A DNA stretch of 64,000 nt from Aeromicrobium sp. PE09-221 (GCF_002174305.1 NZ_MIJB01000009.1:124001-188000), one strand, 5' to 3'; numbered from the stretch's first letter, positions 24,008-33,345 are shown. Numbers and translations: made by a program. Notes: a model not told the origin generated them from the letters alone.

Positions 24008-25963
24008 GTGACTGAAACCAGCACCACCGAGACCACCGCGGCGCCGAAGAAGACGGCCCGCAAGTCCGGCGGCTCCCTCGGCGGCAAGGTGCTCGCCGAG
24101 CTGCAGGAGATCGCCGCAGGCCTGGGGATCGACGGCACCAAGATGCGCAAGGGCCAGCTCATCGACGCCATCAAGGAAGCGCGTGGCGAGGCGCCGAAGG
24201 CTGAAGCCCCCGCCGCCCAGGCGCCGAAGGCCGAGGCTCCCGTGGCCCAGGCGGCCAAGAGCCAGGCGGCGAGCGAGTCGAGCGATGCGACCGCCGCGGC
24301 GCCGGCCGCCGCTGAGGCCCCAGCCGATACGAAGCCTACGCGGCGCCGTGCGACGCGTCAGAGCGCCGCCGCGCCGGCCGCCGAGGGCGGAGGCGAGCAG
24401 GACGATGCCGCAGGCAAGGGCGGTCAGGTCAAGAACGACCAGGCCAAGAACGATCAGCCGAAGGACCAGGCCAAGGATGCGCCCGCCAAGGGCGGCCAGG
24501 GCAAGGGCGATCAGAAGAGCGATCAGAACAAGAACGACAAGAACGATCAGTCCGGCGACCAGAACAAGGGTGGCCAGAAGAACGATCAGTCGCGTGGCGG
24601 CCAGGGCAAGAACGACAACCGCGGCGGCGACAACCAGGGCAATCGCGGCAACGACAACCGCGGCGGTGACAACCAGGGCAATCGCGGGAATCGGGGCAAT
24701 GACAACCGCGGCAATCGCGGGAACAGCAACGACGACGATGGCGGACGCCGCCGTAACCGTCGTGGTCGCGGACGTGGAGGTCGTGGTCTCGAGGCCGAGC
24801 CGACCTACACCGAGGACGATGTCCTGGTGCCGGCCGCGGGCATTCTGGACATCCTCGACAACTACGCCTTCGTCCGCACCACTGGTTACCTGCCGAGCGA
24901 GAACGACGTCTACGTCGCGATGTCGCTCGTGCGTCGCCTCGGTCTGCGACGCGGCGACGCCGTCGTGGGTCAGGTGCGCCAGCCCCGTGAAGGCGAGCGC
25001 AAGGAGAAGTTTAACCCGATGGTGAAGATCGACTCGGTCAATGGACTCGAGGTCGACGACGCCAAGCGCCGGGTCGAGTTCTCCAAGCTCACGCCGCTGT
25101 ACCCCTCAGAGCGCCTGCGCTTGGAGGGCGAGGCCGGAGGCCTGACCGGTCGTGTGATCGACCTGGTCTCGCCGATCGGCAAGGGTCAGCGCGGTCTCAT
25201 CGTCTCCCCGCCCAAGGCCGGCAAGACGATGGTGATGCAGCAGGTCGCCAATGCCATCACCGAGAACAATCCCGAGTGCCACCTGATGATTGTCCTCGTG
25301 GACGAGCGTCCCGAGGAGGTCACCGACTTCCAGCGCACCGTCAAGGGCGAGGTCATCTCCTCGACCTTCGATCGTCCCGCGGGGGACCACACGACGGTCG
25401 CCGAGCTGGCGATCGAGCGGGCCAAGCGTCTCGTCGAGCTCGGTCACGATGTCGTCGTGCTGCTCGACGGCATCACCCGCCTGGGTCGTGCGTACAACCT
25501 CGCCGCCCCGGCATCGGGTCGCATCATGTCCGGTGGTGTCGACTCCTCGGCGCTGTACCCGCCGAAGAAGTTCTTCGGTGCCGCACGCAATATCGAGGAC
25601 GGCGGCTCGCTGACGATCCTCGCCACGGCGCTCATCGAGACCGGCTCGCGCATGGACGAGGTCATCTTCGAGGAGTTCAAGGGCACGGGTAACTGGGAGT
25701 TGCGTCTGCGTCGCGAGTTCGCGGACAAGCGCATCTTCCCGGCCATCGATGTCGACGCCTCGAGCACGCGCCGCGAGGAGCTGCTGATGGCGCGCGACGA
25801 GCTGTCGATCATCTGGAAGCTGCGTCGTGTGCTCTCCGGGCTGGAGGGCCAGCAGGGCCTTGAGCTCGTGCTCGGCAAGCTGAAGAAGACCTCCAACAAC
25901 GTCGAGTTCCTCATGGAGATCAACAAGACGATGCCCGGAGGCGTCAACAACGGCGATTCCTGA
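24008..25963 (+). CDS. rho: Transcription termination factor Rho with a long disordered insertion
   Basis: 651 aa. A Rho_N helical domain ('LAELQEIAAGLGIDGTKMRK', residues ~28-60) is followed by a ~200-residue low-complexity stretch. That stretch is first Ala/Pro/Lys-rich, then Asn/Gln/Asp/Lys/Gly-rich with repeated 'DNRGGDNQGNRGN' units, and ends in an Arg-Gly patch 'RRNRRGRGRGGRG'. The RNA-binding cold-shock domain and the ATPase follow, with Walker A 'SPPKAGKTMVMQQ', Walker B 'DVVVLLDGITRLGRAYN' and Q/R-loop residues. It is a hexameric RNA helicase. GTG at 24008 matches the family start; the frame is open 327 nt further upstream, without homology. Confidence 0.96.
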   Translation: MTETSTTETTAAPKKTARKSGGSLGGKVLAELQEIAAGLGIDGTKMRKGQLIDAIKEARGEAPKAEAPAAQAPKAEAPVAQAAKSQAASESSDATAAAPAAAEAPADTKPTRRRATRQSAAAPAAEGGGEQDDAAGKGGQVKNDQAKNDQPKDQAKDAPAKGGQGKGDQKSDQNKNDKNDQSGDQNKGGQKNDQSRGGQGKNDNRGGDNQGNRGNDNRGGDNQGNRGNRGNDNRGNRGNSNDDDGGRRRNRRGRGRGGRGLEAEPTYTEDDVLVPAAGILDILDNYAFVRTTGYLPSENDVYVAMSLVRRLGLRRGDAVVGQVRQPREGERKEKFNPMVKIDSVNGLEVDDAKRRVEFSKLTPLYPSERLRLEGEAGGLTGRVIDLVSPIGKGQRGLIVSPPKAGKTMVMQQVANAITENNPECHLMIVLVDERPEEVTDFQRTVKGEVISSTFDRPAGDHTTVAELAIERAKRLVELGHDVVVLLDGITRLGRAYNLAAPASGRIMSGGVDSSALYPPKKFFGAARNIEDGGSLTILATALIETGSRMDEVIFEEFKGTGNWELRLRREFADKRIFPAIDVDASSTRREELLMARDELSIIWKLRRVLSGLEGQQGLELVLGKLKKTSNNVEFLMEINKTMPGGVNNGDS

Positions 25964-25972
25964 TCGTCGCTA

Positions 25973-26041
25973 ACTCGTTGAGTGTGACGTTCGGACGGCA
26001 AGAACGTCGATTCTGCCGTCCAAACGTCACACTCAACGAGT
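25973..26041. repeat. Long-stem palindromic element, copy 1
   Basis: Left arm 25973-26000 pairs with right arm 26014-26041 over 28 bp with one mismatch (a wobble pair), loop 13 nt containing CGTCGATTC. It begins 9 bp after the rho stop, so it may also end rho transcription. Copy 2 is at 40715, inverted. Confidence 0.85.
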
Positions 26042-26072
26042 CCTGGACGCCTTGCTGCCCTCGGGTACGGCG

Positions 26073-26078
26073 TAGCCT
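26073..26078 (+). promoter_or_regulatory. -10 box of a leaderless promoter for the glutathione peroxidase gene
   Basis: TAGCCT with 6 nt to the ATG at 26085. Confidence 0.5.
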
Positions 26079-26084
26079 GGACGC

Positions 26085-26561
26085 ATGACGACTGCCTATG
26101 ACTTCACCGCGACGGGGATCGACGGAGCCGAGCGCCAGCTCGCGGACTACCGCGGTCAGGTCGCGCTCGTGGTCAACACCGCCTCGCAGTGCGGCTTCAC
26201 GCCCCAGTACGCGGGTCTGGAAGAGTTGTACGAGACGTATCGCGACCGGGGTTTCGTCGTGCTCGGCTTCCCGTGCGACCAGTTCGGCCACCAGGAGCCC
26301 GGGAGCGAGGACGAGATCGCGACCTTCTGTGAGTCCAGCTTCGGCGTCCAGTTCCCGATGTTCGCCAAGGTCGATGTGAACGGCGAGGACGCCCATCCGC
26401 TCTACGGATGGCTCAAGGGCGAGAAGTCCGGTGTGCTCGGAGGCGCGATCAAATGGAACTTCACCAAGTTCCTGGTCAATCGCGACGGTGAGGTCGTCAA
26501 GCGTTACGCGCCGCAGACCAAGCCGGAGTCGATCGCCCCCGATATCGAGAAGCTCCTCTGA
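26085..26561 (+). CDS. Glutathione peroxidase-family thiol peroxidase
   Basis: 158 aa, cytosolic. The peroxidatic residue is a cysteine, not selenocysteine, in '[18 protein letters not shown]'. The Gln/Trp/Asn partners appear in '[13 protein letters not shown]' and '[10 protein letters not shown]'. A second Cys in 'CDQFG' is the likely resolving residue, so thioredoxin is the more probable reductant than glutathione. It detoxifies peroxides. Confidence 0.93.
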   Translation: MTTAYDFTATGIDGAERQLADYRGQVALVVNTASQCGFTPQYAGLEELYETYRDRGFVVLGFPCDQFGHQEPGSEDEIATFCESSFGVQFPMFAKVDVNGEDAHPLYGWLKGEKSGVLGGAIKWNFTKFLVNRDGEVVKRYAPQTKPESIAPDIEKLL

Positions 26562-26607
26562 CTGGCCAGCACCTACGGGGGAGGGCGGGAACAACCGAGC
26601 CCCGGGT

Positions 26608-26636
26608 TTGGTTGAACCGAGGGCGACTGGCAGAAT
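26608..26636 (+). promoter_or_regulatory. Promoter of rpmE
   Basis: TTGGTT (26608-26613) and CAGAAT (26631-26636), spaced by 17 bp. The leader to the ATG at 26704 would be about 60 nt. Confidence 0.5.
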
Positions 26637-26703
26637 CGTTCCCTGGTTCTGGTTCACGAGGCGCGCCGCGGCTCGACCCAGCGACCTGCAGAGAGGACTC
26701 ATC

Positions 26704-26910
26704 ATGAAGCAAGGCATCCACCCCGAGTACGTGGAGACCCAGGTCACCTGCACCTGCGGCAACACGTTCACCACGCGCAGCACCGCCACCGAGGGCAATA
26801 TCCGCGCCGACGTCTGCTCGGCCTGCCACCCGTTCTACACGGGCAAGCAGAAGATCCTCGACACCGGTGGACGCGTCGCGCGCTTCGAGAAGCGTTACGG
26901 CAAGAAGTAA
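26704..26910 (+). CDS. rpmE: 50S ribosomal protein L31, zinc-binding form
   Basis: 68 aa. Cysteines in 'VTCTCGNTF' and '[15 protein letters not shown]' form the zinc site of the C+ type of L31, the form made when zinc is sufficient. AGAGAGGACTC precedes the ATG. It is followed by a strong hairpin and then prfA, the common actinobacterial order. Confidence 0.97.
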   Translation: MKQGIHPEYVETQVTCTCGNTFTTRSTATEGNIRADVCSACHPFYTGKQKILDTGGRVARFEKRYGKK

Positions 26911-26918
26911 GCCCGTCC

Positions 26919-26951
26919 GAACGCCGGTCCTGCATGGCAGGGCCGGCGTTC
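26919..26951 (+). terminator. Terminator hairpin after rpmE
   Basis: 9-bp outer stem GAACGCCGG (26919-26927) with CCGGCGTTC (26943-26951), extended inside by CCTGC/GCAGG. No long U-run follows. Confidence 0.65.
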
Positions 26952-26989
26952 CGGTGTCTGTATGGTCGGTCATCGGGTGAGGAGTCGAT

Positions 26990-28054
26990 ATGTTCGAGGC
27001 GGTCGAGCAGCTCGTTCGCGAGCATCACGAGTTGGAGACGGCGATGGCCGATCCCACCGTGCACAGCGATCCCGCGCGCGCCAGACGGCTCGGACAGCGC
27101 TACGCCGAACTCGGCGCCATCGTGCGCACCTATCGCGCCTGGCAGGAGGCGACTGCCGATCTCGGTGCCGCCCGCGAGCTCGGGCTCGATGACGAGGTCG
27201 AGGATCTGGACCGTCAGGCCGCGCAGCTCGGTGAGCGTCTCCAGCAGCTGCTGGTCCCACGCGATCCCTCCGACGGCAAGGACGTGATCGTCGAGATCAA
27301 GGGCGGCGAGGGCGGTGAGGAGTCGGCCCTGTTCGCTGGCGACCTGCTGCGTATGTACACGCGGTTCGCCGAGCAGCAGGGCTGGCGCACCGAGATCCTC
27401 GACGCCACCGAGTCCGCTCTCGGTGGCTACAAGTCGGTCACCGTGGCGGTCAAGGCCAAGGGGCAGCCCGATCCGGGCGAGGCCCCGTACGCCAAGCTCA
27501 AGTTCGAGGGCGGCGTCCACCGGGTCCAGCGCGTGCCGGTCACCGAGTCCCAAGGACGGATCCACACATCGGCCGCAGGCGTGCTCGTCCTTCCCGAGGC
27601 CGAGGAGATCGACGTCGAGATCAACGACAACGATCTGCGCATCGATGTCTTCCGCAGCTCCGGCCCCGGCGGACAGAGCGTCAACACGACCGACTCCGCG
27701 GTGCGGATCACCCACGTGCCCACCGGCATCGTCGTGAGCATGCAGAACGAGAAGAGCCAGCTGCAGAACAAGGAGCAGGCGCTGCGGGTGCTCCGGTCGC
27801 GGCTGCTCGATGCCGCTCAGGCCGCCGCCGACGCCGAGGCCGCCGATGTCCGCAAGTCCCAGGTCCGCACCGTCGATCGTTCCGAGCGGGTGCGCACCTA
27901 CAACTTCCCCGAGAACCGCATCTCCGATCACCGCACAGGCTATAAGTCCTACAACCTCGACCAGGTCATGGACGGCGCCCTCGACGGCGTCATCACCTCG
28001 CTGGTCGAGGCGGACCTCGCCGAACGTCTCGCCTCCCTCGAGGACCGCGCATGA
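26990..28054 (+). CDS. prfA: Peptide chain release factor 1
   Basis: 354 aa. The peptidyl-hydrolysis motif is '[18 protein letters not shown]', the codon-recognition anticodon-like loop is near '[20 protein letters not shown]', and the C-terminus has '[17 protein letters not shown]'. It reads UAA and UAG. The next gene, prmC, methylates the glutamine of GGQ. Confidence 0.97.
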   Translation: MFEAVEQLVREHHELETAMADPTVHSDPARARRLGQRYAELGAIVRTYRAWQEATADLGAARELGLDDEVEDLDRQAAQLGERLQQLLVPRDPSDGKDVIVEIKGGEGGEESALFAGDLLRMYTRFAEQQGWRTEILDATESALGGYKSVTVAVKAKGQPDPGEAPYAKLKFEGGVHRVQRVPVTESQGRIHTSAAGVLVLPEAEEIDVEINDNDLRIDVFRSSGPGGQSVNTTDSAVRITHVPTGIVVSMQNEKSQLQNKEQALRVLRSRLLDAAQAAADAEAADVRKSQVRTVDRSERVRTYNFPENRISDHRTGYKSYNLDQVMDGALDGVITSLVEADLAERLASLEDRA

Positions 28055-28073
28055 GCGGACAGGCGGGGGAACG

Positions 28074-28904
28074 ATGAGTACGCGGGCGGAGCTCGAGCGG
28101 GCCGAGCGGAAGCTGGTGGAGGCCGGGGTCGCCTCGCCGCGCACCGATGCCGAGCTGCTCATGTCCTATGTGACCGGGGTCCCGCGAGCGTTGCTGCTGG
28201 TGTCGGCCCGTCTCGACGAAGTGCAGCGCCGCTCCTATCTCGAACTCGTGGAGGCCCGCGCCCGGCGGGTGCCGCTGCAGCACCTCACCGGATCGGCGCC
28301 CTTCCGCTATGTCGAGCTGGAGGTCGGTCCCGGTGTCTTCGTGCCGCGGCCGGAGACCGAGCTGCTGGCCGGCTGGGCCGTCGAGCAGGCCTCGGCCATG
28401 GAGGATCCCGTGGTTGTCGACCTGTGTACCGGTTCGGGTGCCATCGCCTTATCACTGGTACACGAGGTGCCGCGGTCCCGGGTCCACGCCGTCGAACTCG
28501 ACGAGCGGGCCTTCGGCTGGGCTCAGCGCAATCTCGACGGGACGGGCGTCGACCTCCGTCACGGGGACATGGCCGATGCCTTCGAGGAGCTCACGGGTCA
28601 GGTGGACGTCGTCGTCTCCAATCCGCCGTATATCCCCCTCGAGGCTTGGGAGAGCGTCAGCGCCGAGGTCCGCGATCACGACCCGGCCCTGGCACTCTGG
28701 TCCGGTGACGACGGGCTGGACGCGATGCGCGTGCTGGAGCGGACCGCGTGGCGGCTACTGAAGTCCGGGGGCGTGGTCGGTGCCGAGCATGCCGATGTCC
28801 AGGGCATCTCCGCGCCGCAGGTGTTCGCCGGACGCTGGTCCGATGTCCAGGATCATCGCGATCTCGCTGAACGCCCGCGCTTCGTGACGGCTCGCAAGCC
28901 GTGA
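28074..28904 (+). CDS. prmC: Release factor glutamine methyltransferase
   Basis: 276 aa. N-terminal helical domain, then the SAM-binding motif 'VVDLCTGSGAIALSLV' and the catalytic 'VVVSNPPYIPLEAWES'. It methylates the Gln of the GGQ motif of RF1/RF2. The ATG at 28074 has 'AGGCGGGGGAACG' upstream and lies 20 bp after the prfA stop; the open frame further upstream is inside prfA. Confidence 0.95.
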   Translation: MSTRAELERAERKLVEAGVASPRTDAELLMSYVTGVPRALLLVSARLDEVQRRSYLELVEARARRVPLQHLTGSAPFRYVELEVGPGVFVPRPETELLAGWAVEQASAMEDPVVVDLCTGSGAIALSLVHEVPRSRVHAVELDERAFGWAQRNLDGTGVDLRHGDMADAFEELTGQVDVVVSNPPYIPLEAWESVSAEVRDHDPALALWSGDDGLDAMRVLERTAWRLLKSGGVVGAEHADVQGISAPQVFAGRWSDVQDHRDLAERPRFVTARKP

Positions 28905-28941
28905 GTGGTGCACCTGTACACGGTCGGCCTCCGCGGCATCG

Positions 28942-28947
28942 TAGGGT
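28942..28947 (+). promoter_or_regulatory. -10 box of a leaderless promoter for the CDP-alcohol transferase gene
   Basis: TAGGGT with 6 nt to the GTG at 28954. Confidence 0.5.
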
Positions 28948-28953
28948 TTGACC

Positions 28954-29541
28954 GTGAGTACGCACCTGCCCGGTCCGGGCCCGTTTCTGACGGTCCCGAA
29001 CCTCGTCACGATCGTGCGCACGGTCGCGGCGACCGCGCTGGCGCTGGTGGCGCTGAGCGCTGACGACCGGGTGCCGTGGCTCATCGCCGGCTATCTGACC
29101 TACTGGCTCGGAGACAGCCTCGACGGTCTGCTCGCCCGGATTCTCGACCAGGAGACGCGTGCCGGTGCCGTCTTCGACATCTGCAGCGACCGTCTGTGCA
29201 CCGCGTTGCTCGCCGCCGGACTCGTGCTGGAGCAGCCGCATCTGGCGGTGCCGATCGCCATCTTCCTGTTGAACTTCATGGTCATCGACAATGTTCTGTC
29301 GTTGTCCTTCCTGCTGTGGCCGCTGGTGAGCCCCAACTACTTCGCCCAGGTCGATCGGCACGTGTTCCGCTACAACTGGTCCCATCCGGCCAAGGCGCTC
29401 AACAATGTCGGCATCGTCGTCGCGGTCGTCATCGGCAATCTGTGGCTGGCCCTCGCGATCGTCATCGCACAGATCGCGGTCAAGATCGGCAGCGCGGTCC
29501 GTGTCGCCCAGCTAGCCTCGGCACGACAGCCCGCGGCGTGA
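28954..29541 (+). CDS. CDP-alcohol phosphatidyltransferase family protein
   Basis: 195 aa with five or six membrane helices. The full family motif D-X2-DG-X2-AR-X8-G-X3-D-X3-D is present: 'DSLDGLLARILDQ...GAVFDICSD' (near residues 55-80). Such enzymes join a CDP-activated lipid with an alcohol such as glycerol phosphate or inositol phosphate. The acceptor is not clear. It overlaps nothing and is followed after 37 bp by a VTT-type membrane protein. Confidence 0.88.
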   Translation: MSTHLPGPGPFLTVPNLVTIVRTVAATALALVALSADDRVPWLIAGYLTYWLGDSLDGLLARILDQETRAGAVFDICSDRLCTALLAAGLVLEQPHLAVPIAIFLLNFMVIDNVLSLSFLLWPLVSPNYFAQVDRHVFRYNWSHPAKALNNVGIVVAVVIGNLWLALAIVIAQIAVKIGSAVRVAQLASARQPAA

Positions 29542-29578
29542 TCGCTGCGATGCCGTTCAGCATCGTGGAGGCCCGAGG

Positions 29579-30076
29579 GTGAGTGATCTGCTGACCGTCC
29601 TCAGCGCGCTCGGCTTCGGCGTGCTCTCCTCGATCATCCCGATCTTCAACTCCGAACTCTATGTCGGCGTCGTCGCCGCGGCGGCCCAGCCCAGCACCAC
29701 GATGCTGGCGGTGGTCGCGATGGCGTTCGGGACCATGGCCGGAAAGATCGTGCTCTTCATCCTCGCTCGTGGCGGCTCGCAGAAGCTTGGTGTGGGCAAG
29801 GCCCGGGCCCGCGACAGCCTCCCGCCGCCGACATCGCGGCTCCGGCTGTGGATCCGGCAGACCGGTGATCTGCTGCTCACCTGGCTCGGCGACCCGCGAC
29901 TCGGCCCCCTGACCATCCTGGTCGCGGCCATCTTCGGCATCCCACCGCTCTTCATCGTCGCGGTGATGGCCGGCGTCGCCCGGCAGAACATCGTTCTGTT
30001 CAGCATCGCGGTCTTCATCGGTCGACTGGCCCGCTTCGCGGCGGTGGCCATCCCGATCGCCTACGCCGCGCACTGA
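29579..30076 (+). CDS. VTT/DedA-like small integral membrane protein
   Basis: 165 aa. Hydrophobic segments around residues 5-25, 40-65 and 105-160. 'SIIPIFNSELYVGVVAAAA' followed by 'AMAFGTMAGKIVLFILARGG' resembles the SNARE-associated/VTT (YqaA/DedA) superfamily, some members of which are lipid scramblases or transporters. The reentrant-loop residues are only partly recognisable. GTG at 29579 was taken; the spacing to the gene before suggests one transcript with the phosphatidyltransferase. Confidence 0.62.
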   Translation: MSDLLTVLSALGFGVLSSIIPIFNSELYVGVVAAAAQPSTTMLAVVAMAFGTMAGKIVLFILARGGSQKLGVGKARARDSLPPPTSRLRLWIRQTGDLLLTWLGDPRLGPLTILVAAIFGIPPLFIVAVMAGVARQNIVLFSIAVFIGRLARFAAVAIPIAYAAH

Positions 30077-30142
30077 ACCCGTGAGGGCGCGGACCACCGG
30101 TTGCCCGGGAGAGGGCACGACGGACGGACAAGACCCGGCGGC

Positions 30143-30148
30143 TACGCT
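30143..30148 (+). promoter_or_regulatory. -10 box of a leaderless promoter for the Sua5-family gene
   Basis: TACGCT with 7 nt to the GTG at 30156. Confidence 0.5.
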
Positions 30149-30155
30149 GGCGGAC

Positions 30156-30803
30156 GTGACGACGCACGACCTCACCACGGACCTCGAAGCCGGCATCGCC
30201 GCGGCCAGTCAGGCCGTTCGAGCCGGGCAGCTGATCGTGGTGCCGACCGACACGGTGTACGGCGTGGGCGCGGACGCCTTCTCACCCACCGCGGTCCGTC
30301 GTCTGCTCGATGCCAAGGGACGTACGCGCAGTCAGCCTCCGCCGGTCCTGATCGGCCGCCCCGAGACGCTTGACGCGCTCGTCGCCGATGTGCCGGGATG
30401 GCTGCGCCGCCTGCTTGGCCAGATCTGGCCCGGGGCCCTGACTGTCGTCCTCCAGGCTCAGCCCTCGCTCACCTGGGATCTTGGCGAGACCCACGGCACC
30501 GTCGCTGTGCGTGTCCCCGCGGACGAGCGGACACGGCGGTTACTCGACGTCACGGGTCCGCTCGCGGTGAGCAGCGCGAATCGCACGGGGGAGCCCCCCG
30601 CCACCACGGTCGGGGTAGCCGAGGAGATGCTGGGCGACAGCGTGGCGGTCTACCTCGACGGCGGACCGACCGCCGATGCGGTGCCCTCCACGATCCTCGA
30701 CGCCACCGGCGCGACCCCGCGCGTGCTGCGCCAGGGGGCCGTGGCGCTGGAGTCCCTCCACGCCTTCAACAACACCATCGAGCCCGCGCAGGACGTTCCC
30801 TAG
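30156..30803 (+). CDS. L-threonylcarbamoyladenylate synthase (Sua5/YciO/YrdC)
   Basis: 215 aa. Motifs of the YrdC domain: 'LIVVPTDTVYGVGADAF' at residues 28-44, 'GRPETLDALV', 'WPGALTVVLQAQ', 'TVAVRVPAD' and 'LAVSSANRTGEPPAT'. It makes threonylcarbamoyl-AMP from threonine, bicarbonate and ATP for the t6A modification of ANN-decoding tRNAs. Its position downstream of prfA-prmC is common in bacteria. Its stop shares a base with the start of the next gene. Confidence 0.93.
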   Translation: MTTHDLTTDLEAGIAAASQAVRAGQLIVVPTDTVYGVGADAFSPTAVRRLLDAKGRTRSQPPPVLIGRPETLDALVADVPGWLRRLLGQIWPGALTVVLQAQPSLTWDLGETHGTVAVRVPADERTRRLLDVTGPLAVSSANRTGEPPATTVGVAEEMLGDSVAVYLDGGPTADAVPSTILDATGATPRVLRQGAVALESLHAFNNTIEPAQDVP

Positions 30804-31924
30804 TGCGCGAGTACCTCGTCGTCTTCGGCATCGCCCTCGCGGTCACCTATCTGCTCGCCTCGGTGGCGCGTCAGTCGGCGCACTCGCTCGGGGCCGTCGC
30901 CAAGGTGCGCGATCGCGACGTGCACGCGGTGCCGATGCCCTACTTCGGCGGGCCGGCGATGCTGCTCGGACTCATCGCGGCGTTCGTGGTCGCCACACAG
31001 CTGCCGTTCCTCTCCCGCGCGGGGACGACCGTCTTCGAGGACGCGCGTGCCGTGCTGATCGGCGGGGCGATCATCTGCGCGGTCGGGATCATCGACGATG
31101 TATTCGAGCTCGACGCGTTGAGCAAGCTGGCCGGACAGGTCTTCGCCGGAGTCGTAGTGGTGGCGATGGGTGTCCAGTTCATCTACCTGCCGCTTCCGGG
31201 CACCTACTTCGGCCTCGATCAGATCCAGGCGATGATCCTGACCGTCTTCGTCATCGTCGCGACCGTCAATGCCGTCAACTTCGTGGATGGCCTCGACGGC
31301 CTGGCCGCCGGGATCGTCGGCATCGGCGCGATCGCCTTCTTCCTGTACGCCTTCGTGCTGGCGGTCGAGAACGGGGAGTCCCGCGCGATGTCGTCGGCCC
31401 TGTTGACCGCCGGCCTGGCCGGCGCCTGTATCGGCATCCTCCCGCACAACTTCTTTCCGGCCAAGATGTTCATCGGCGACTCCGGTTCGATGCTGATCGG
31501 CTTCGTGCTCGCCTGCTCGGCGATCAGCCTCACCGGCCAGTTCCCCGCCACCAGCATCTCCGAGGGCATCGGCGGAGCGGATGCGAGCTTCCTGGCCGCC
31601 TACCTGCCGATCATCCTCCCTTTCGCGATCCTGCTCATCCCCTTCCTGGACATGGTGCTCGCAGTCGTCCGGCGTACGCGGGCTGGCCAGTCCCCCTGGG
31701 CCCCGGACAAGATGCATCTGCATCACCGACTGCTGGAGATCGGCCACTCACATCGGCGCGCCGTCCTGCTGATGTACGCCTCCGCCGCGCTCGTCGCCTT
31801 CGGCGTGGTCATCGTCAGCCTGTTCAGCGGCTGGCAGCTCGTGGTGGTCTTCGGGGTGCTCGCGGCGCTGACAGCCGCGGCGATGCTCCTGCTGCCACGG
31901 ATCGAGGAGCGGGTATGGAAGTGA
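30803..31924 (+). CDS. WecA/MraY-family phosphosugar-1-phosphate polyprenyl transferase
   Basis: 373 aa, about eleven membrane helices. Family motifs: 'HAVPMPYFGGPAML', the Asp-rich 'VGIIDDVFELDALSKL', 'ATVNAVNFVDGLDGLAAG' and the histidine motif 'DKMHLHHRLLEIGHSH'. It most likely transfers GlcNAc-1-phosphate from UDP-GlcNAc to decaprenyl phosphate, starting a cell-wall linker glycan, as the actinobacterial WecA does from the same position upstream of atpB. MraY itself would normally lie in the dcw cluster. Confidence 0.9.
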   Translation: MREYLVVFGIALAVTYLLASVARQSAHSLGAVAKVRDRDVHAVPMPYFGGPAMLLGLIAAFVVATQLPFLSRAGTTVFEDARAVLIGGAIICAVGIIDDVFELDALSKLAGQVFAGVVVVAMGVQFIYLPLPGTYFGLDQIQAMILTVFVIVATVNAVNFVDGLDGLAAGIVGIGAIAFFLYAFVLAVENGESRAMSSALLTAGLAGACIGILPHNFFPAKMFIGDSGSMLIGFVLACSAISLTGQFPATSISEGIGGADASFLAAYLPIILPFAILLIPFLDMVLAVVRRTRAGQSPWAPDKMHLHHRLLEIGHSHRRAVLLMYASAALVAFGVVIVSLFSGWQLVVVFGVLAALTAAAMLLLPRIEERVWK

Positions 31925-32358
31925 GGCAGCCACGGCGTTTCACCGGGGCCGCCGCGTTCACCGCGATCGTCCTCTGCGCCGCGGTCGCAGCCGCCGAGTA
32001 CGGAGCGGCCGGGATCGGCAGTGCCGCGGTCGGGGGGATCCTCGTGATCGTCTTCTTCGGCTCGACGAAGGCCTTCCTCGGCCCGATCGTCGCGGTCCTG
32101 CCCCACGCGTCGCTGGCGACGGCCATGCTCTTCTACTTCACCAAAGTGGTGGCGCTGCTGGCCTTCTTCGTGGTCGTGGACCGCTTCGCCGAACCCTCCG
32201 GTCCCTTGCATCGTGAGGCGGTCGCGGGCACCGTCATCATCGTGACGCTCGTCTGGATCGCCGTGAGTACCCTCGACGCCACCCGCGCCCGGATTCCGAT
32301 GTTCGACCTGCCTGACGAAGAGGACAAGGGCCCTGATAACTTAGGTCCAAGCAAGTGA
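31915..32358 (+). CDS. AtpI-like membrane protein at the head of the ATP synthase operon
   Basis: 147 aa from ATG at 31915, overlapping the end of the previous gene by 10 bp. Four membrane segments ('AAFTAIVLCAAVAAAEYGAA', 'GGILVIVFFG', 'MLFYFTKVVALLAFFVVVD', 'VAGTVIIVTLVWIAVS') and an acidic tail 'FDLPDEEDKGPDN'. The position directly before atpB is that of AtpI-type assembly proteins, which help form the c-ring; sequence likeness is weak, as usual for this gene in actinobacteria. Confidence 0.72.
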   Translation: MEVRQPRRFTGAAAFTAIVLCAAVAAAEYGAAGIGSAAVGGILVIVFFGSTKAFLGPIVAVLPHASLATAMLFYFTKVVALLAFFVVVDRFAEPSGPLHREAVAGTVIIVTLVWIAVSTLDATRARIPMFDLPDEEDKGPDNLGPSK

Positions 32359-32436
32359 CGGATTTCCCGAGCACTGCATCGTGACGCACGCCCAGGCGGT
32401 TCAGCACCCGACCGCGCCACATGAAGGAATGACGAC

Positions 32437-33228
32437 TTGACGATCGCGACCGTGATCAGCACTGCCGGAGGCAATGGATTCCAGCCGCCCGGCCCAGCCG
32501 ACTTCCATTTGCCGCCGGTCTTCGCCGAGGTCACGAAGCCCATGATGCTCGTGGTGCTCGCGGCGGTACTCGTCTTCACCTTCAGCTATTTCGCTGCGCG
32601 CCCGGCCGCCGTTGTGCCCGGGCGCTTGCAATATGCGGGTGAGGCCGTCTACGGCTTCGTCCGCAACGGCATCGCCCGTGACGCGATCGGCTCGGAACAG
32701 TTCTTGAAGTTCGTGCCGTTTCTCTTCAGCCTCTTCCTCTTCATCGCGGTCAACAACTACTTCGGCCTGATCCCGTTCATCCAGTATCCGCCGATGTCGC
32801 ACTTCGGCTTCCCGCTCGCCCTCGCGCTGCTGGTCTGGATCCTCTACATCGGTGTCGGCATCGGCAAGCACGGTTTCGGCGGCTATCTCAAGCACGTCAC
32901 GATCCCCAGCGGAGTCAAGGGCCCGGTGCTCATCATCATCATCCCGCTGGAGTTCCTCTCCAATATCCTGGTGCGTCCGGCGACCCTGTCGCTGCGTCTG
33001 TTCGCCAATATGTTCGCCGGCCACCTGCTGCTCATGCTCTTCGCCTTCGGCGCGGAATACCTGCTCTTCGAGTCACAGAGCCTCATCAACGGTGTAGCCG
33101 GCGTCCTCTCCATCGTCATGTTCGGGGCCGTCACGGTCCTGGAGCTGCTGATCATGTTCCTCCAGGCCTATGTCTTCACACTGCTCGCCGCCACGTACCT
33201 GGGCGAATCTCTCGCCGACGAGCACTGA
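32437..33228 (+). CDS. atpB: ATP synthase Fo subunit a
   Basis: 263 aa, about six membrane helices. The essential arginine is in 'PATLSLRLFANMFAGHLLL' and the proton half-channel residues lie in the last helix pair. It forms the static proton path against the c-ring. The TTG at 32437 sits 7 nt after AAGGAA and is preferred; a GTG at 32452 would lose five residues. Both ATGs in the leader meet a stop at once. Confidence 0.95.
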   Translation: MTIATVISTAGGNGFQPPGPADFHLPPVFAEVTKPMMLVVLAAVLVFTFSYFAARPAAVVPGRLQYAGEAVYGFVRNGIARDAIGSEQFLKFVPFLFSLFLFIAVNNYFGLIPFIQYPPMSHFGFPLALALLVWILYIGVGIGKHGFGGYLKHVTIPSGVKGPVLIIIIPLEFLSNILVRPATLSLRLFANMFAGHLLLMLFAFGAEYLLFESQSLINGVAGVLSIVMFGAVTVLELLIMFLQAYVFTLLAATYLGESLADEH

Positions 33229-33345
33229 GCTCATCTGACTTCGCCACGGGCCATCCCGGGGCGGCACAACTGAATACGACCGAGAACAACGGACCGCATC
33301 GGTCCAGAAGAGACGCTTGGTGCGTCACGACGAAAGGAAAAGCCC

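Noticed and set aside
24421..24760. A CRISPR array or DNA tandem repeat
   Set aside because: The repeats are in-frame codons of the low-complexity insert of Rho and have no spacer pattern.
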